A stretch of 64,000 nucleotides of DNA from Carnobacterium_A antarcticum (GTDB taxonomy: Bacteria > Bacillota > Bacilli > Lactobacillales > Carnobacteriaceae), in assembly GCF_042658365.1 (NCBI RefSeq), contig NZ_JBHSQC010000004.1; one strand, given 5' to 3'. A program made the translations under genes and the position numbers. The notes beneath the pieces were generated by a model. That model saw only the letters and a list, made by a program, of their open reading frames with translations. It was not told the DNA's origin and did no database searches. Numbering within the stretch: the first letter of the stretch is position 1; each line of letters opens with the position of its first letter. Shown here piece after piece: positions 41,900-52,900 of this stretch.

Positions 41900-43924
41900 A
41901 TGATGCAACAAAGTATAAAAAGAAATATTAATAAAATCGGAATGCTCTTTTTTGGACTTTCTGTAATCTCAATTTTAATTATAGGCCAACTTTTTTTTGA
42001 GTTATCTATTATTAATTTTATATTATTTTTAGCGTACAACGTTTTTTACATTTACCTTCCTGGAAAAATAAGCGTTAAGCTACTGAAAATAAATAACTTT
42101 ACTAATATGATAGAAGAAATACTAGCCTTTTTCTTAGGAATGTTCATGTTAATCATTCAGTACTATATCTTTTCTTTCTTTAATAGTTTATATTTAATTA
42201 AGTTTTTTACCCCACTATTACTAATAGTAGGAGTAATTTACTTGGTATCAAAAAAGAAATTGATTTTTTCTGTTAAAAAAAATAAAATTTTAGATGCAGG
42301 TACTTATTTATTCATGGGAACAAATACACTCGTTTCTGCTATATATACGATGTTTGCTTTTCCAAAACCAACAGTTGTTTCAAATGCTGTTACATACCAA
42401 GATATGGCATGGCATATGGGGAATGTTAATATTCTTTCTAGCGGCAGCAACACGGATACAAGAGTATACGGTATCAAATTTCTTTATCATTACTTTTCTG
42501 ATTTATTTTATGCTATTGCAAAATACATTTTCGGATTCAGTGCGTATGAATTAATTATTCAATTCCAGTTTATAATAGTAGGAACAATATTAACTATTTC
42601 AGTAATTGCTTTCTTTAAAGTAATGTTTAAAAACTCAAGATATCTGCCTTATTTCGCTGCTTTTGCTCTTTTTTATGTACCGTCTGCAGCTAATGGCTAT
42701 TACAACAATATTTTTTACCACTTATTTACAAATGTTAATGCAATGGCGCTTACGTTGCCAGTAGTATTATTAGTATTACTAGTAATAAAAAATAGTTTAG
42801 AGTTTAAAGAAAATAAAAAAAATATCCTATTGATTTTTATTTTTATGTTTCTGCTAGCAGGTTTAAAAGGCCCCATTGCGCTAATGATTTTAGTTGCATT
42901 ATTTGTTTTAACTTTTGCAATGCTGATTCAGAAAAAAAGAAACTTGTTTTGGCTGAAATTCCTAATGATCGCCACTCTTTCTTATGCCATTATTCACTTC
43001 ACCCTTTTAAGTCAAGGGAGTGATCTAGTAGAGATAGGTATGGATACTGCTTTTGATGTTATCACTTCCACGTCCTTGTTTCCAGGTGGATTGAATAATC
43101 CGGATAGCAACTTTTTTATAAGATTTACTTATGTCATACCGCACTTTTTGCTCGCAGTATTTTTCTTTTCGATTCCTTATCTATGGAGTGTGATTGAGAA
43201 TATCTATAAGTTCTTCAATAGACAATATATTTCGTTATTTGATCAATTTAGTTTGATTTTCTCGGTCTTATCGATTGGGGCTTATTATATTATTCGTCAC
43301 TCAGGCTATTCACAAATGTATTTTCTTTTCGGAGCTCTTCCAGTGATCTATTATTTAGGAGGAAAAGAAGTAGAGAGGCTTTTAAAGGAAAACGCTGGAA
43401 TAAAATTTAAAATAGTATTTTTTGTTATTATGGCTTTAGTCTTTATGAGACCAGTTCTTGAAACAACCAGTATGATTAAAGGAAGTTTAAAACAAAGCTA
43501 TTCAAATTTTGTAAATGAACAGACTGACTTCTTTAATAGCAGCATCAGTTCTTTAGAGTATGAAGGAATGATGTGGATAAAAAATAACACTGCCCCTAAC
43601 GATTTATTAGCGACGAATAGACATAACGATGATCATCGATTTTTCTTATATAGCGCTTATTCTGACCGAGGATTTTATATAGAGGGACCTGAATATGCTA
43701 AAAACAGCGGATTACAGCCTGAAAAAGCACAAGAAATGTTAGAGCGAAATGATTCATTGTTTTCTCCAGATTATCAAAATAAATATAATCTAGCGATGGA
43801 ATTGAATGTAAAATATCTTGTGCAATATAAGAAACAACAACCAAATGATTTGTTTACTACAGAAAGTGGCTTCCAGCGGTGTTTTGAAAATGACGATATA
43901 AGTATTTATAAAGTACTGAAATAA
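41900..43924 (+). CDS. Polytopic GT-C-like membrane glycosyltransferase, uncertain
   Basis: A 674-residue protein with about 12 membrane segments and a soluble C-terminal domain (~from 540, with YEGMMWIKNNTAPNDLL). An early outer loop carries YQDMAWHMGNVNIL, an acidic/His motif like the catalytic loop of GT-C enzymes that use polyprenyl-phosphate sugars. The GtrB-type GT2 that follows 49 bases on would make such a donor. The ribosome site AAAGG is about 17 bases away, which is long; a 14-codon ORF at 41,887-41,931 overlaps the start and might couple translation. By eye the DNA here looks more AT-rich than the preceding operon. Confidence 0.65.
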   Translation: MMQQSIKRNINKIGMLFFGLSVISILIIGQLFFELSIINFILFLAYNVFYIYLPGKISVKLLKINNFTNMIEEILAFFLGMFMLIIQYYIFSFFNSLYLIKFFTPLLLIVGVIYLVSKKKLIFSVKKNKILDAGTYLFMGTNTLVSAIYTMFAFPKPTVVSNAVTYQDMAWHMGNVNILSSGSNTDTRVYGIKFLYHYFSDLFYAIAKYIFGFSAYELIIQFQFIIVGTILTISVIAFFKVMFKNSRYLPYFAAFALFYVPSAANGYYNNIFYHLFTNVNAMALTLPVVLLVLLVIKNSLEFKENKKNILLIFIFMFLLAGLKGPIALMILVALFVLTFAMLIQKKRNLFWLKFLMIATLSYAIIHFTLLSQGSDLVEIGMDTAFDVITSTSLFPGGLNNPDSNFFIRFTYVIPHFLLAVFFFSIPYLWSVIENIYKFFNRQYISLFDQFSLIFSVLSIGAYYIIRHSGYSQMYFLFGALPVIYYLGGKEVERLLKENAGIKFKIVFFVIMALVFMRPVLETTSMIKGSLKQSYSNFVNEQTDFFNSSISSLEYEGMMWIKNNTAPNDLLATNRHNDDHRFFLYSAYSDRGFYIEGPEYAKNSGLQPEKAQEMLERNDSLFSPDYQNKYNLAMELNVKYLVQYKKQQPNDLFTTESGFQRCFENDDISIYKVLK

Positions 43925-43973
43925 ACAAAAATATAACAATGGATACATGAATAAGCTGTAAGGAGCGGGAGAA

Positions 43974-44927
43974 ATGAAAAACACCTTATATATGGTGATA
44001 CCTTGTTACAATGAAAAAGAGGTACTAAATGAAACAGCAACCAGATTAAAAAAAATATATTCAAAGTTAATAAAAAGTAATAAAATTCATAAAAAAAGTA
44101 AGATTGTTTTTGTAAACGATGGCTCAAAAGATACGACTTGGGAAATCATCAAAGAGCTGCATGAAAATGACGATGTCTTTAGCGGCATAAATTTAAGTAG
44201 AAATAAAGGGCATCAAAATGCTCTTTTAGCAGGATTATTAACTGTGAAAGATTATTCTGATATGGTTATTTCTATGGATGCTGATCTGCAAGATGATATC
44301 AATGCTATTGAAAAGATGGTAGATAAGTACTTAGAGGGGTATGATATTGTTTATGGGGTTCGCAGCAAACGGGAAACAGATACCTTTTTTAAACGTTTTA
44401 CAGCTGAGAGCTATTATAAAATATTGAATTTCATTGGTGGAGAAGTAATTTATAACCATGCTGACTACAGATTAATGAGCAAGCAAACAATTGAAGAATT
44501 AGCTAAATACAAAGAAGTTAATCTTTTTCTAAGAGGAGTTGTCCCGATGCTGGGCTTTTCTTCTACGACTGTTTCTTATGAACGTAATGAACGATTAGCA
44601 GGAGAAAGTAAATATCCTTTAAAGAAGATGTTATCTTTTGCTTTAGAGGGAATAACTTCTTTAAGCATAAAACCAATTAGAATAATTTCAGGTTTAGGCG
44701 TTTTAATATTTGCAGTGAGTATTTTGATGCTGATTTACATTATTGTGCGTCATCAGATGGGGGACACTGTTACAGGTTGGGCAAGCGTGGCCGTATCCGT
44801 TTGGGCTATTGGAGGGCTTATGCTCTTGTCAATAGGTATTGTAGGTGAATACATCGGAAAAATCTATTTAGAGACAAAACAACGGCCAAAATTCAGTATT
44901 AAAGAGTTTATAAATAAAACTAATTGA
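43974..44927 (+). CDS. Polyprenyl-phosphate GT2 (GtrB/CsbB-like)
   Basis: A 317-residue membrane enzyme: an N-terminal GT-A domain (MVIPCYNEKEVLNE, FVNDGSKDTTWE, MDADLQDD) and two C-terminal membrane segments (ISGLGVLIFAVSILML and VWAIGGLMLLSIGIVGEYIG). This is the DPM1/GtrB/YkoT class that makes undecaprenyl-phosphate-hexose on the inner face. It pairs with the GT-C-like gene upstream in a GtrB/GtrC-type surface glycosylation system; no GtrA-type flippase gene is seen nearby. Ribosome site AAGGAGCGGGAG. Confidence 0.9.
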   Translation: MKNTLYMVIPCYNEKEVLNETATRLKKIYSKLIKSNKIHKKSKIVFVNDGSKDTTWEIIKELHENDDVFSGINLSRNKGHQNALLAGLLTVKDYSDMVISMDADLQDDINAIEKMVDKYLEGYDIVYGVRSKRETDTFFKRFTAESYYKILNFIGGEVIYNHADYRLMSKQTIEELAKYKEVNLFLRGVVPMLGFSSTTVSYERNERLAGESKYPLKKMLSFALEGITSLSIKPIRIISGLGVLIFAVSILMLIYIIVRHQMGDTVTGWASVAVSVWAIGGLMLLSIGIVGEYIGKIYLETKQRPKFSIKEFINKTN

Positions 44928-44990
44928 AAAAAATCCTGAAGTTAGTGATTTGCTGTCGTTAAATTAACTAGTCCATTTATTTATTTTCAA

Positions 44991-45025
44991 AAAAAAAGAC
45001 ATTGATTATTTCAATGTCTTTTTTT
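44991..45025. terminator. Bidirectional terminator between convergent glycosylation pairs
   Basis: AAAAAAAGACATTGA pairs perfectly with TCAATGTCTTTTTTT. The stop codon of the minus-strand gene lies in the loop. Confidence 0.9.
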
Positions 45026-46529
45026 GAGTTGTAATTAAATAAGGGAACAAGATCGGGATAAAGGACATTATCGTCATAGAATATCGAGGTGAAGCTTCCC
45101 ATAACAATAGAAACAAGAACATGCCTACTAAAAACAAACAAGTTAGCAGAGAATATAAATCACCAGTGCGTTTGATTAACATTTTAATAAAGACAAGTAG
45201 TAATATAAAATAATAAATCATTTGAATGGTTTGCATATAGAGATTGAAGCCTTTGGAAGTAGCTAGTGTGCTGCTGACTTCATTATGTTCTGCAGCCAGT
45301 TTGATACTAAAAGTAGATTTTAAATCACCGGAAGACCAAGTCGTAGCATTTTTGGCATTAAGAAACGCCAGTGCTTCAGTAAGAGATAAAGAAGACCAAC
45401 GTTCTTTGATCAATTCCAAATGTATTTTTGAAATTATGGATTTGGACATGCGCTGATCCCAAAACAAATCCTTAGAAAAAGCTAAATCGTTATCGTTATA
45501 TCCTCCTGCAGAACGATAGTGTTCTCGCCCATCATCTTTAAAATAATATTCTGCATTTGCTCCCATAAAAAGGTAATGGGTATTAGGCATTCCTCTTTCA
45601 TCTATTTCATATAAATGTAGCGCATCAATTCCTTTATTCCACCCCACATTTAGCAATAGGAAAGTTACAATAGGAATTAAGACTAGCCATTTTTCTTTAC
45701 CACTCAAACCTACTATCAATGCAATGACAACAGCGATAAATAAAATTAAAAACAAACCTTTTGCGAAGAAGGAAATGCTTAAAAAGATACTGGATAGTGT
45801 CAAATAAACAATTTTTTTGTTGAAATTTTTTGTTTGTATAAAGTAAACGAAAAAGATTACCATAATTAAAGAAGTGAAAATAGACAAAGTATCTGTATAA
45901 ATGTTTGCTACATGTAAAGAGATTTGGATAGTAAACATAAACAAATTCATAGCGATTAAAGAAGCCATGGGTTTATTTGTTAACTTTTTAGCGCTAAAAT
46001 AAATTAACAGAGCAGATACAGCATGCATAATAGAAAAAATTATATATATTGTATGATGATCAAAGCTACCAAAAACTTTATCAATAAAGATATATACAAA
46101 TAAAATAAATAAGTTTTGTGGATTGGCAGCTAAGTACCAACCGGATATTTTACCTGTTTCTACAACTTCTTTGGCGATATTTAAAACAAAAGAACCGTCA
46201 TCAATAGGAGTTTGGATGCCTAGATAGCGAAATAACCATAAAAGAAAAATAAAAAATAAAATTGATTCAATAACAGCTATTATGTTACTTGCTTTAAAAC
46301 TAATTTTTACTTTTGATATATAAAACCCACAACCGATTAGAAAGATGGCAATTATTGAAGCAGTTAAATTTTGAATGACTATTTCGTTTAAAGTAGACTC
46401 AGAACGAAATTCTGAAAGAATATTACCCAGGTTTGGGGAGAAAATAGCTATTCCAATTATCCATATCATCGCTCCAATTCCAGATAGAATAATGATTGTT
46501 TTAGATAACTGTTCTAGTTTCTTAACCAT
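45006..46529 (-). CDS. GT-C-like membrane glycosyltransferase
   Basis: A 507-residue protein with about 12 membrane segments. After the second or third segment an outer loop has TPIDDGSFVLNIAKEVVETG, whose Asp pair resembles the catalytic acidic motif of PMT/ArnT-type GT-C enzymes. A second soluble loop follows around 310-420. It would move a sugar from undecaprenyl phosphate to a surface polymer. Its ATG overlaps the stop of the GtrB-like gene upstream by 8 bases, so the two are translationally coupled. Confidence 0.75.
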   Translation of the reverse strand: MVKKLEQLSKTIIILSGIGAMIWIIGIAIFSPNLGNILSEFRSESTLNEIVIQNLTASIIAIFLIGCGFYISKVKISFKASNIIAVIESILFFIFLLWLFRYLGIQTPIDDGSFVLNIAKEVVETGKISGWYLAANPQNLFILFVYIFIDKVFGSFDHHTIYIIFSIMHAVSALLIYFSAKKLTNKPMASLIAMNLFMFTIQISLHVANIYTDTLSIFTSLIMVIFFVYFIQTKNFNKKIVYLTLSSIFLSISFFAKGLFLILFIAVVIALIVGLSGKEKWLVLIPIVTFLLLNVGWNKGIDALHLYEIDERGMPNTHYLFMGANAEYYFKDDGREHYRSAGGYNDNDLAFSKDLFWDQRMSKSIISKIHLELIKERWSSLSLTEALAFLNAKNATTWSSGDLKSTFSIKLAAEHNEVSSTLATSKGFNLYMQTIQMIYYFILLLVFIKMLIKRTGDLYSLLTCLFLVGMFLFLLLWEASPRYSMTIMSFIPILFPYLITTQKKTLK

Positions 46530-47499
46530 TCAGATCACCTCTTGAATTCTCATCCTCTTTAATGATATAGATAGGGCGTTTCTTTGTTTCTAAAAACATT
46601 TTACCTAAATATTTTCCGAGAATACCTAAACAAAATAACTGCATTCCACCAATTGCTAAAATAATACAAACGAGTGACGGCCATCCGGAAGTCGGATCAT
46701 CGAATATGATCGTGCGGAGAATAATAAGAATGGCCAAAAGAATAGCTACAAAAAATGATAATATACCGACAAAGCTTGCTATAGCTAATGGTGCATCAGA
46801 AAATGCAACGATACCATCAATTGAATATTTAAATAAATCCCAGAAAGACCAGGATGTTTCGCCAGCAGCGCGTTCTTTATTTTTATATTCAAGATAATGA
46901 GTGTTAAAACCTACCCAGCTAAATATACCTTTTGAAAAACGGTTATATTCCGTAATTGAAAGAATTGCATCCACCATTTGGCGTGTCATCATACGGAAAT
47001 CTCTTGCACCATCTACAATTTCTGTATCAGAAATACGGTTGATCAACTTATAAAACTGTTGAGCAAAGAAAGAACGTATGGGTGGCTCTCCTTCACGTGT
47101 TACCCTTCGCGTTCCAACACAATCAATTTCACCGTTGCTTTTTCGTAGAATTTGGAGCATTTCATCTAAAAATTCAGGAGGATCCTGTAAATCAGCATCC
47201 ATAACTACGGTATAGTCTCCTTTAGCGTACTGCAAACCAGCATATAATCCTGCTTCTTTTCCAAAATTACGAGAAAAAGAAACATATCGAACGGTGTTTG
47301 GATATGTTTTTGCTAAGTCTCTAAGTATGTTGAGTGTCTTATCTTTTGATCCATCGTTGACGAAAATAAATTCTACATCAATATTTTTTAATTTATTGCA
47401 TTCTTTTTGAACGGTATTAAAAAAAATAGGTAAAACTTCTTCTTCATTATAACAAGGAACGACAATGGATAATAATTCGGTTGTATTCAATAAATTCAC
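46522..47499 (-). CDS. Polyprenyl-phosphate GT2 (GtrB/CsbB-like)
   Basis: A 325-residue enzyme with SIVVPCYNEEEVLPIF, FVNDGSKDKTLN and VMDADLQDPPEFL in its GT-A domain, GTRRVTREGEPPIRSFFAQQFYKLI and two C-terminal membrane segments. It belongs to the CsbB/YkoT/GtrB group making undecaprenyl-phosphate sugars. The frame opens at GTG 47499, which overlaps the AAAGAGTG site; TTG 47490 is an alternative start with better spacing. It is the first gene of a two-gene minus-strand operon with the GT-C-like gene. Confidence 0.92.
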   Translation of the reverse strand: MNLLNTTELLSIVVPCYNEEEVLPIFFNTVQKECNKLKNIDVEFIFVNDGSKDKTLNILRDLAKTYPNTVRYVSFSRNFGKEAGLYAGLQYAKGDYTVVMDADLQDPPEFLDEMLQILRKSNGEIDCVGTRRVTREGEPPIRSFFAQQFYKLINRISDTEIVDGARDFRMMTRQMVDAILSITEYNRFSKGIFSWVGFNTHYLEYKNKERAAGETSWSFWDLFKYSIDGIVAFSDAPLAIASFVGILSFFVAILLAILIILRTIIFDDPTSGWPSLVCIILAIGGMQLFCLGILGKYLGKMFLETKKRPIYIIKEDENSRGDLNG

Positions 47500-47843
47500 T
47501 CTTTCTTTTTAATGCGTTTAATATTCTTATTAATTACACGGTGAATATGCGATAACTGAGAGAGCAGTCAAATTTAATACATAAAATTGCATAAGTAGCT
47601 TTTTCTATATATTGTTTTGGTGAGTGACTAGCCCAACTGCTACTTTAACTTAGAAACCAAACATTTTCAATAGAAAAATCGGTATGGTATAGGTAGAGAT
47701 ACCTCTATTGACACTTTTTAGATACAAACTTTGAAAAAAGGATAAAGAAAGGCTAGATAGGGTTGACAGTTATAAAGAAGTATATAATAGTAGTTTAAGA
47801 TAAAGACTAATTATTGGATTAGTATAGAAAGCAGGGAACTTTT
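47500..47843. other. Divergent intergenic region
   Basis: A 344-base gap between the minus-strand GtrB-like gene and the LtaS-like gene. It holds TTGACA boxes at 47,708 and 47,763 and a TATAAT at 47,783, but spacing after the second box is only 14, so the promoter call is tentative. No ORF or repeat is seen. Confidence 0.4.
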
Positions 47844-49739
47844 TTGAAGAAAAATTACAACAACTATTTTGAAATAGATACTAAAACGCTTACCTTTAAT
47901 TTGTTAAGCTATTTATTACGCATCTTGTTAATGTCAGTAGGGATAGCTTTGCTAGGAAATTATATTGTACAGATTTTTTTTGAAAATTATAACATAGAAA
48001 CTGTAAACGCCTTCGTTGAAATTAGGACAAGGTTGTTTTTATTTAATGCTGTTATTATTTTTATTATTCAAATCTGGTTTACAAGCTTGCTAGGAAATAT
48101 TTTGGTTAGTTCATTAATGACATTACTTCTTTCGGTACTTTTTGGTTTTACTAATGGGCAAAAAGCACTATTTAGATCGGAGCCTTTATTTCCTTCCGAT
48201 CTATTAATGGTTAAAGATCTTCCTTTTATGATTAATTCTCTTGAAGAGTCTTCTGCAAAATTATTGTTTTCTTTATTAATTAGTATTTTAGTGCTGCTGA
48301 TTGTAGTGATCGTTGGTATTAAGAAATGGAGAAAAAGTCATCCTATTAAATTTAAACAATCTAAAAGAGCAGTAAGGTTGCTTTTATTTGTATTTTCAAG
48401 CATTGGTTTAATACAACTACTAAGTTTTCATAATCCTGGTAATCCCTTTAAAGAAGGTTTTGTAGAAGTAGGGTATGCAGAGTGGCAACCCCATAGTCAA
48501 ATATATAATGCCCAAAGAAATGGCCCAATTGCGGCCTTCCTATACACAATGAGTGGCGATGTCGTTGCAAAACCAGAAGATTATTCGCAAGAATATATAA
48601 AACGAATTGTAGATAAATATAATGGAAGAGCAGATGAAACTAATTTAACTCGTCCAGAAAGTATGGAAGATATAAATATTATTTACGTGATGAGTGAAAG
48701 TTTTTCAGATCCGATGAAAATAAAAGAACTTGAAGTAGAAAATGATCCTATACCGTTCACGCGGAGCATGATGGAAGATTATTCTGGAGGATCTATTTTA
48801 TCTCAAGGATACGGAGGTGGAACAGCTAATATTGAATTTGAAGCATTGACTGGTTTATCTCTGGAAACAATGTTGCCGGGTATGACAACGCCCTATACCC
48901 AGTTAGCTTCCAAAATGAACAAAATACCCACGATGTTGTCCTTTTTACCAGAGGATTACTATTATAAAACAGCTATTCATCCTCATCATACACAAATGTA
49001 TCGAAGAACTGAAGTTTATGAAAATATGGGATTTGATGAATTCTTATATAATGAAACGATGGCTCATACTGACAAAATAGAAAATAATCCCTTTATATCT
49101 GACGGTGCTGCTTACCAAGAGGTTATTGAACAGATGGAAAAAACAGACAAAACAGATTTTATTCATTTGGTAACTATGCAAAATCATGGTCCTTATAGTG
49201 GCTTTTATTCAGAAATAAAAAATAGTGTTTCTGGTGATACAGACTTAGCAGAGGTTTCTGGGTATATCCAAGGGCTTACTTATAGTGATCAAGCCATGGA
49301 AGAATGGATAGCAAAATTAGAACAATTTCCAGAGAAAATTGTTGTTCTTTTCTGGGGAGATCATCTACCAAGTTCTTATGGAGACACTATCATAAACAAA
49401 AATTCTCTCGTTACAAAATATGAAACTCCATTATTTATTTATTCAAATTATACTGAGGTACAAAAAGATTTGGGGATCATTAGTCCTGTCTTTTTTATGA
49501 ATGAAATATTTGAGGCTACAAATTCAAAAATTAGTGGTTATCATTCCTTATTAGGTGCATTACAAGAACAGCTCCCTGCTTTTGAAAAAGGGATTTATGT
49601 TGATGGACAGAAAAATGAAGTCGTTCAAACAAGAGCAGAGCTTCCAACAGAAACGCAAGAAATTTTATACGAATATGAAGCGATTATGTACGACATAACA
49701 TCAGGTATGAACTACAGTAAACAGCTGGGCTTTTACTAA
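47844..49739 (+). CDS. LtaS-like phosphoglycerol transferase/sulfatase-fold enzyme
   Basis: A 631-residue protein with five N-terminal membrane segments and a large outer alkaline-phosphatase-fold domain. Metal and nucleophile blocks: IIYVMSESFSD (Glu285) and GGGTANIEFEALTG (Thr327, the expected nucleophile), then FIHLVTMQNHGPY and LFWGDHLPS. This is the LTA synthase/MdoB-type family, which moves glycerol phosphate from phosphatidylglycerol onto a glycolipid or glycan. Beside glycan genes it may decorate a polysaccharide rather than make bulk LTA. The start is TTG, eight bases from AGGGA. Confidence 0.88.
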   Translation: MKKNYNNYFEIDTKTLTFNLLSYLLRILLMSVGIALLGNYIVQIFFENYNIETVNAFVEIRTRLFLFNAVIIFIIQIWFTSLLGNILVSSLMTLLLSVLFGFTNGQKALFRSEPLFPSDLLMVKDLPFMINSLEESSAKLLFSLLISILVLLIVVIVGIKKWRKSHPIKFKQSKRAVRLLLFVFSSIGLIQLLSFHNPGNPFKEGFVEVGYAEWQPHSQIYNAQRNGPIAAFLYTMSGDVVAKPEDYSQEYIKRIVDKYNGRADETNLTRPESMEDINIIYVMSESFSDPMKIKELEVENDPIPFTRSMMEDYSGGSILSQGYGGGTANIEFEALTGLSLETMLPGMTTPYTQLASKMNKIPTMLSFLPEDYYYKTAIHPHHTQMYRRTEVYENMGFDEFLYNETMAHTDKIENNPFISDGAAYQEVIEQMEKTDKTDFIHLVTMQNHGPYSGFYSEIKNSVSGDTDLAEVSGYIQGLTYSDQAMEEWIAKLEQFPEKIVVLFWGDHLPSSYGDTIINKNSLVTKYETPLFIYSNYTEVQKDLGIISPVFFMNEIFEATNSKISGYHSLLGALQEQLPAFEKGIYVDGQKNEVVQTRAELPTETQEILYEYEAIMYDITSGMNYSKQLGFY

Positions 49740-49842
49740 TTTCAGCCTCAATCTCAATTTGAACTATTGTGTACAACTAATGACTTTTTTATTTTATTGT
49801 ACATTTGCTTCAGTTTTTGTACTATAATTGAAAAAGTAACGG

Positions 49843-49879
49843 TATAAGCGGTAACAACTTTGGGTTGTTACCGCTTATA
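49843..49879. promoter_or_regulatory. 16-bp perfect hairpin in the leader of the amidase gene
   Basis: TATAAGCGGTAACAAC (49,843-49,858) and its complement (49,864-49,879) surround TTTGG. A TATAAT -10-like box at 49,823 lies just upstream, so the hairpin would sit at the 5' end of the mRNA. The following T run is weak (GGGTTTTG), so it could be an attenuator, an mRNA stabiliser or the LtaS-like gene's terminator. Confidence 0.6.
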
Positions 49880-49919
49880 TACGGGTTTTGATAAGTTAGA
49901 TTAGGAGGAAAAGGAAAAA

Positions 49920-52900
49920 ATGAAAAAAAGGTACAAAGCTACTCTGGTTTTAGGTATAGCAAGTTTTGGTGTCATCGGATTAATGCAACCATCTGCTTCA
50001 GTAGAAGCAGCAGTAAGTGTACAAAGCAATCAATACCCAAAAGTTAATACATATATCAAACAGCAAAATTTGCGAACAGCAAAAATAACACAAAGTTATA
50101 AACAGTTTTTACAGTTTGATTATCGAAATGGTAATGGCGCAGCGGAAGGAATCGTTATCCATGAAACCGCTAACCCAAATTCAACCATTACTAGTGAAAT
50201 AAACTATATGACTATAAATTGGCAAAATGCTTTCGTGCATGCTTTTGTTGATAAAGATAACATTATTCAGATTCATCCCGCAGATTTTGCTGTATGGGGA
50301 GCAGGTAAACAAGCGAACCCTCGTTTCTATCAAATTGAATTGGTAGAACATGATACCTTTCACCAATTTGCTCAATCTGTAAATAATGATGCTTATTTAG
50401 CTGCTTACATGTTATATTATTTTGATCTTGAACCATCTCGTGCAACAAAAGGCGGTAGCGGTACTATTTGGACACATGATGAAGTTTCCCGTTACCTTGG
50501 TGGAACAGATCACACTGATCCAGTAGGCTATTTTGCAAAATGGGGATATACAGTAAGTGATTTTTATAACTTAGTAGTAGAAAAATACAACGCCATGCCT
50601 AATCAAATTTTTAAAGAAGACAATTTAAACAGACAATATGCAGTTCCAGTAGATCCGAAGAATTATGGAATTTGGAACGGGCCATATCCTGGTAATGGAT
50701 CGGCTAAAGTCGGAGAATTACACTCTTATGCCAATCAACCGATAGTAGTTTATAAAGAAGTTAGAACTAAAAATGGAGATTGGGTTCAATTTGGCCAAAA
50801 TGGAAAAGTTATTGGCTGGGTAGGGAAAACAGGTATTCAAATCACGCCTGCAGTTAGTACTCCTGTTACAAATGCTTATGACTATGGTGTTTGGGACAGT
50901 TATCAAAGAGGGATGAAACGAGTTACCGGTCTGTCAGATTTTGCTGGTAAAGAAATAAAAGTTACCAAAGAAGCAACAGCCAATAATGGCGTAGAATGGG
51001 TAGAATTCAGTTCTAATAATAAAGTTATTGGTTGGGTTGCTAAAAAAGGAATTGCAATAGGTTTGACACCAAGTCAAGTTCCTCAAAATATTTCTAAAAA
51101 AGGTACACCGGTACCAAATGCTTATGACTTTGGCGTTTGGAATGATTATGAAAAGGGAAATACACGGGTCGCAGGCCTGTCAGAGTATGCTGGAAAATCA
51201 GTCCAAGTTGTTAAAGAAGTTATATCATCAACAGGCGTTAAGTGGGTTCAATTCTCAGTAGATGGTAAGATTATTGGTTGGGTAGCTGAATCAGGTATCC
51301 GTTATGTTTCTGTTCCAAAAGAAGTTTCTAAAGCAGGTACACCAGTACCAAATGCTTATGACTTTGGCGTTTGGAATGATTATGAACCAGGAAATAAACG
51401 AGTCGCAGGTTTATCAGAATATGCTGGAAAATCAATAAAAGTAATCAAAGAAGTTTTGTCATCAACAGGCGTAAAGTGGGTTCAATTCTCAGCGGATGGC
51501 AAAGTCATCGGTTGGGTAGCTGAAACAGGTATACGTTACGGAGAAGCTCCAAAAGAAGTTTCTAAACTAGGTACACCAGTACCAAACGCTTATGATTTTG
51601 GCATTTGGAATGATTACGAAGCTGGCAATACTAGAGTGGCTGGTTTATCCGAATATGCTGGAAAACCAGTAAAAGTAATCAAAGAAATCGTGTCATCAGC
51701 AGGCGTTAAATGGGTTCAATTCTCAGTAGATGGCACAGTGATTGGCTGGGTAGCCGAAACCGGTATCCGCTATGGTGCTGTACCACAAGAGGTTTCGAAA
51801 ATAGGCACACCGGTACCAAACGCCTATAATTATGGCGTTTGGAATGATTATGAACCTGGTAATACTAGAGTTGCAGGATTATCTGCTTTTGCCGGTAAAC
51901 AAGTAGGTGTTGTCGCAGAAGTTACTTCTTCAATCGGTGTTAAATGGGTCCAATTCTCAGTAGATGGCGAAGTGGTTGGCTGGGTAGCTGAAACGGGTAT
52001 CCGCTATGGAGAAGTTCCGCAATCTGTATCCAAAACAGGTACTCCGGTATCCAATGCTTATGACTTTGGCGTTTGGAATGACTATGAAGCAGGCAATACG
52101 CGAGTAACAGGTTTATCAGCCTTCTCTGGCAAACAACTAGAAGTAATCAAAGAGGTCATTTCATCAAGCGGCGTTAAATGGGTACAGTTCTCTGCAGATG
52201 GCGAAGTCATTGGTTGGGTAGCCGAAACGGGCATTCAATACGGAGAAATCCCGCAAACTGTTTCTAAATTAGGTACACCAGTCGCTAATGTTTATGATTT
52301 TGGTGTCTGGAACGATTACGAAGCAGGCAATACACGAGTAACTGAACTATCAGCCTTCTCTGGCAAACAACTAGAAGTAATCAAAGAGGTTGTTTCGTTG
52401 AATGGCGTTAAATGGGTACAGTTCTCTGCAGATGGAGAAGTAATTGGTTGGGTAGCTGAAACGAGCATCCAGTACGGAGAAATCCCACAAACAATTTCTA
52501 AACTAGGTACACCTGTTCAAAATGCTTATGATTTCGGAGTTTGGAATGACTATGAACAAAATCGCGAAAAAGTAGCAGGTTTATCAGAATTCTCTGGTCA
52601 ACAGTTAGAAATAACGAAAGAAGTAGAGTCTTCATCTGGTGAAGCACTAGTTCAATTCTCGCTAGATGGAGAAGAAGTTGGCTGGGTAGCTGAAACAGGT
52701 ATCCAATATGGAGAAATCCCGCAAACAATTTCTAAACTAGGTACACCCGTAACAAATGCTTATGATTTCGGAGTTTGGAATGACTATGAACAAAATCGTG
52801 AAAGAGTAGCAGGTTTATCAGAATTCTTTGGTCAACAGTTAGAAATAACGAAAGAAGTAGAATCGACGACGGGTGAAAAATTAGTTCAATTCTCGTTAGA

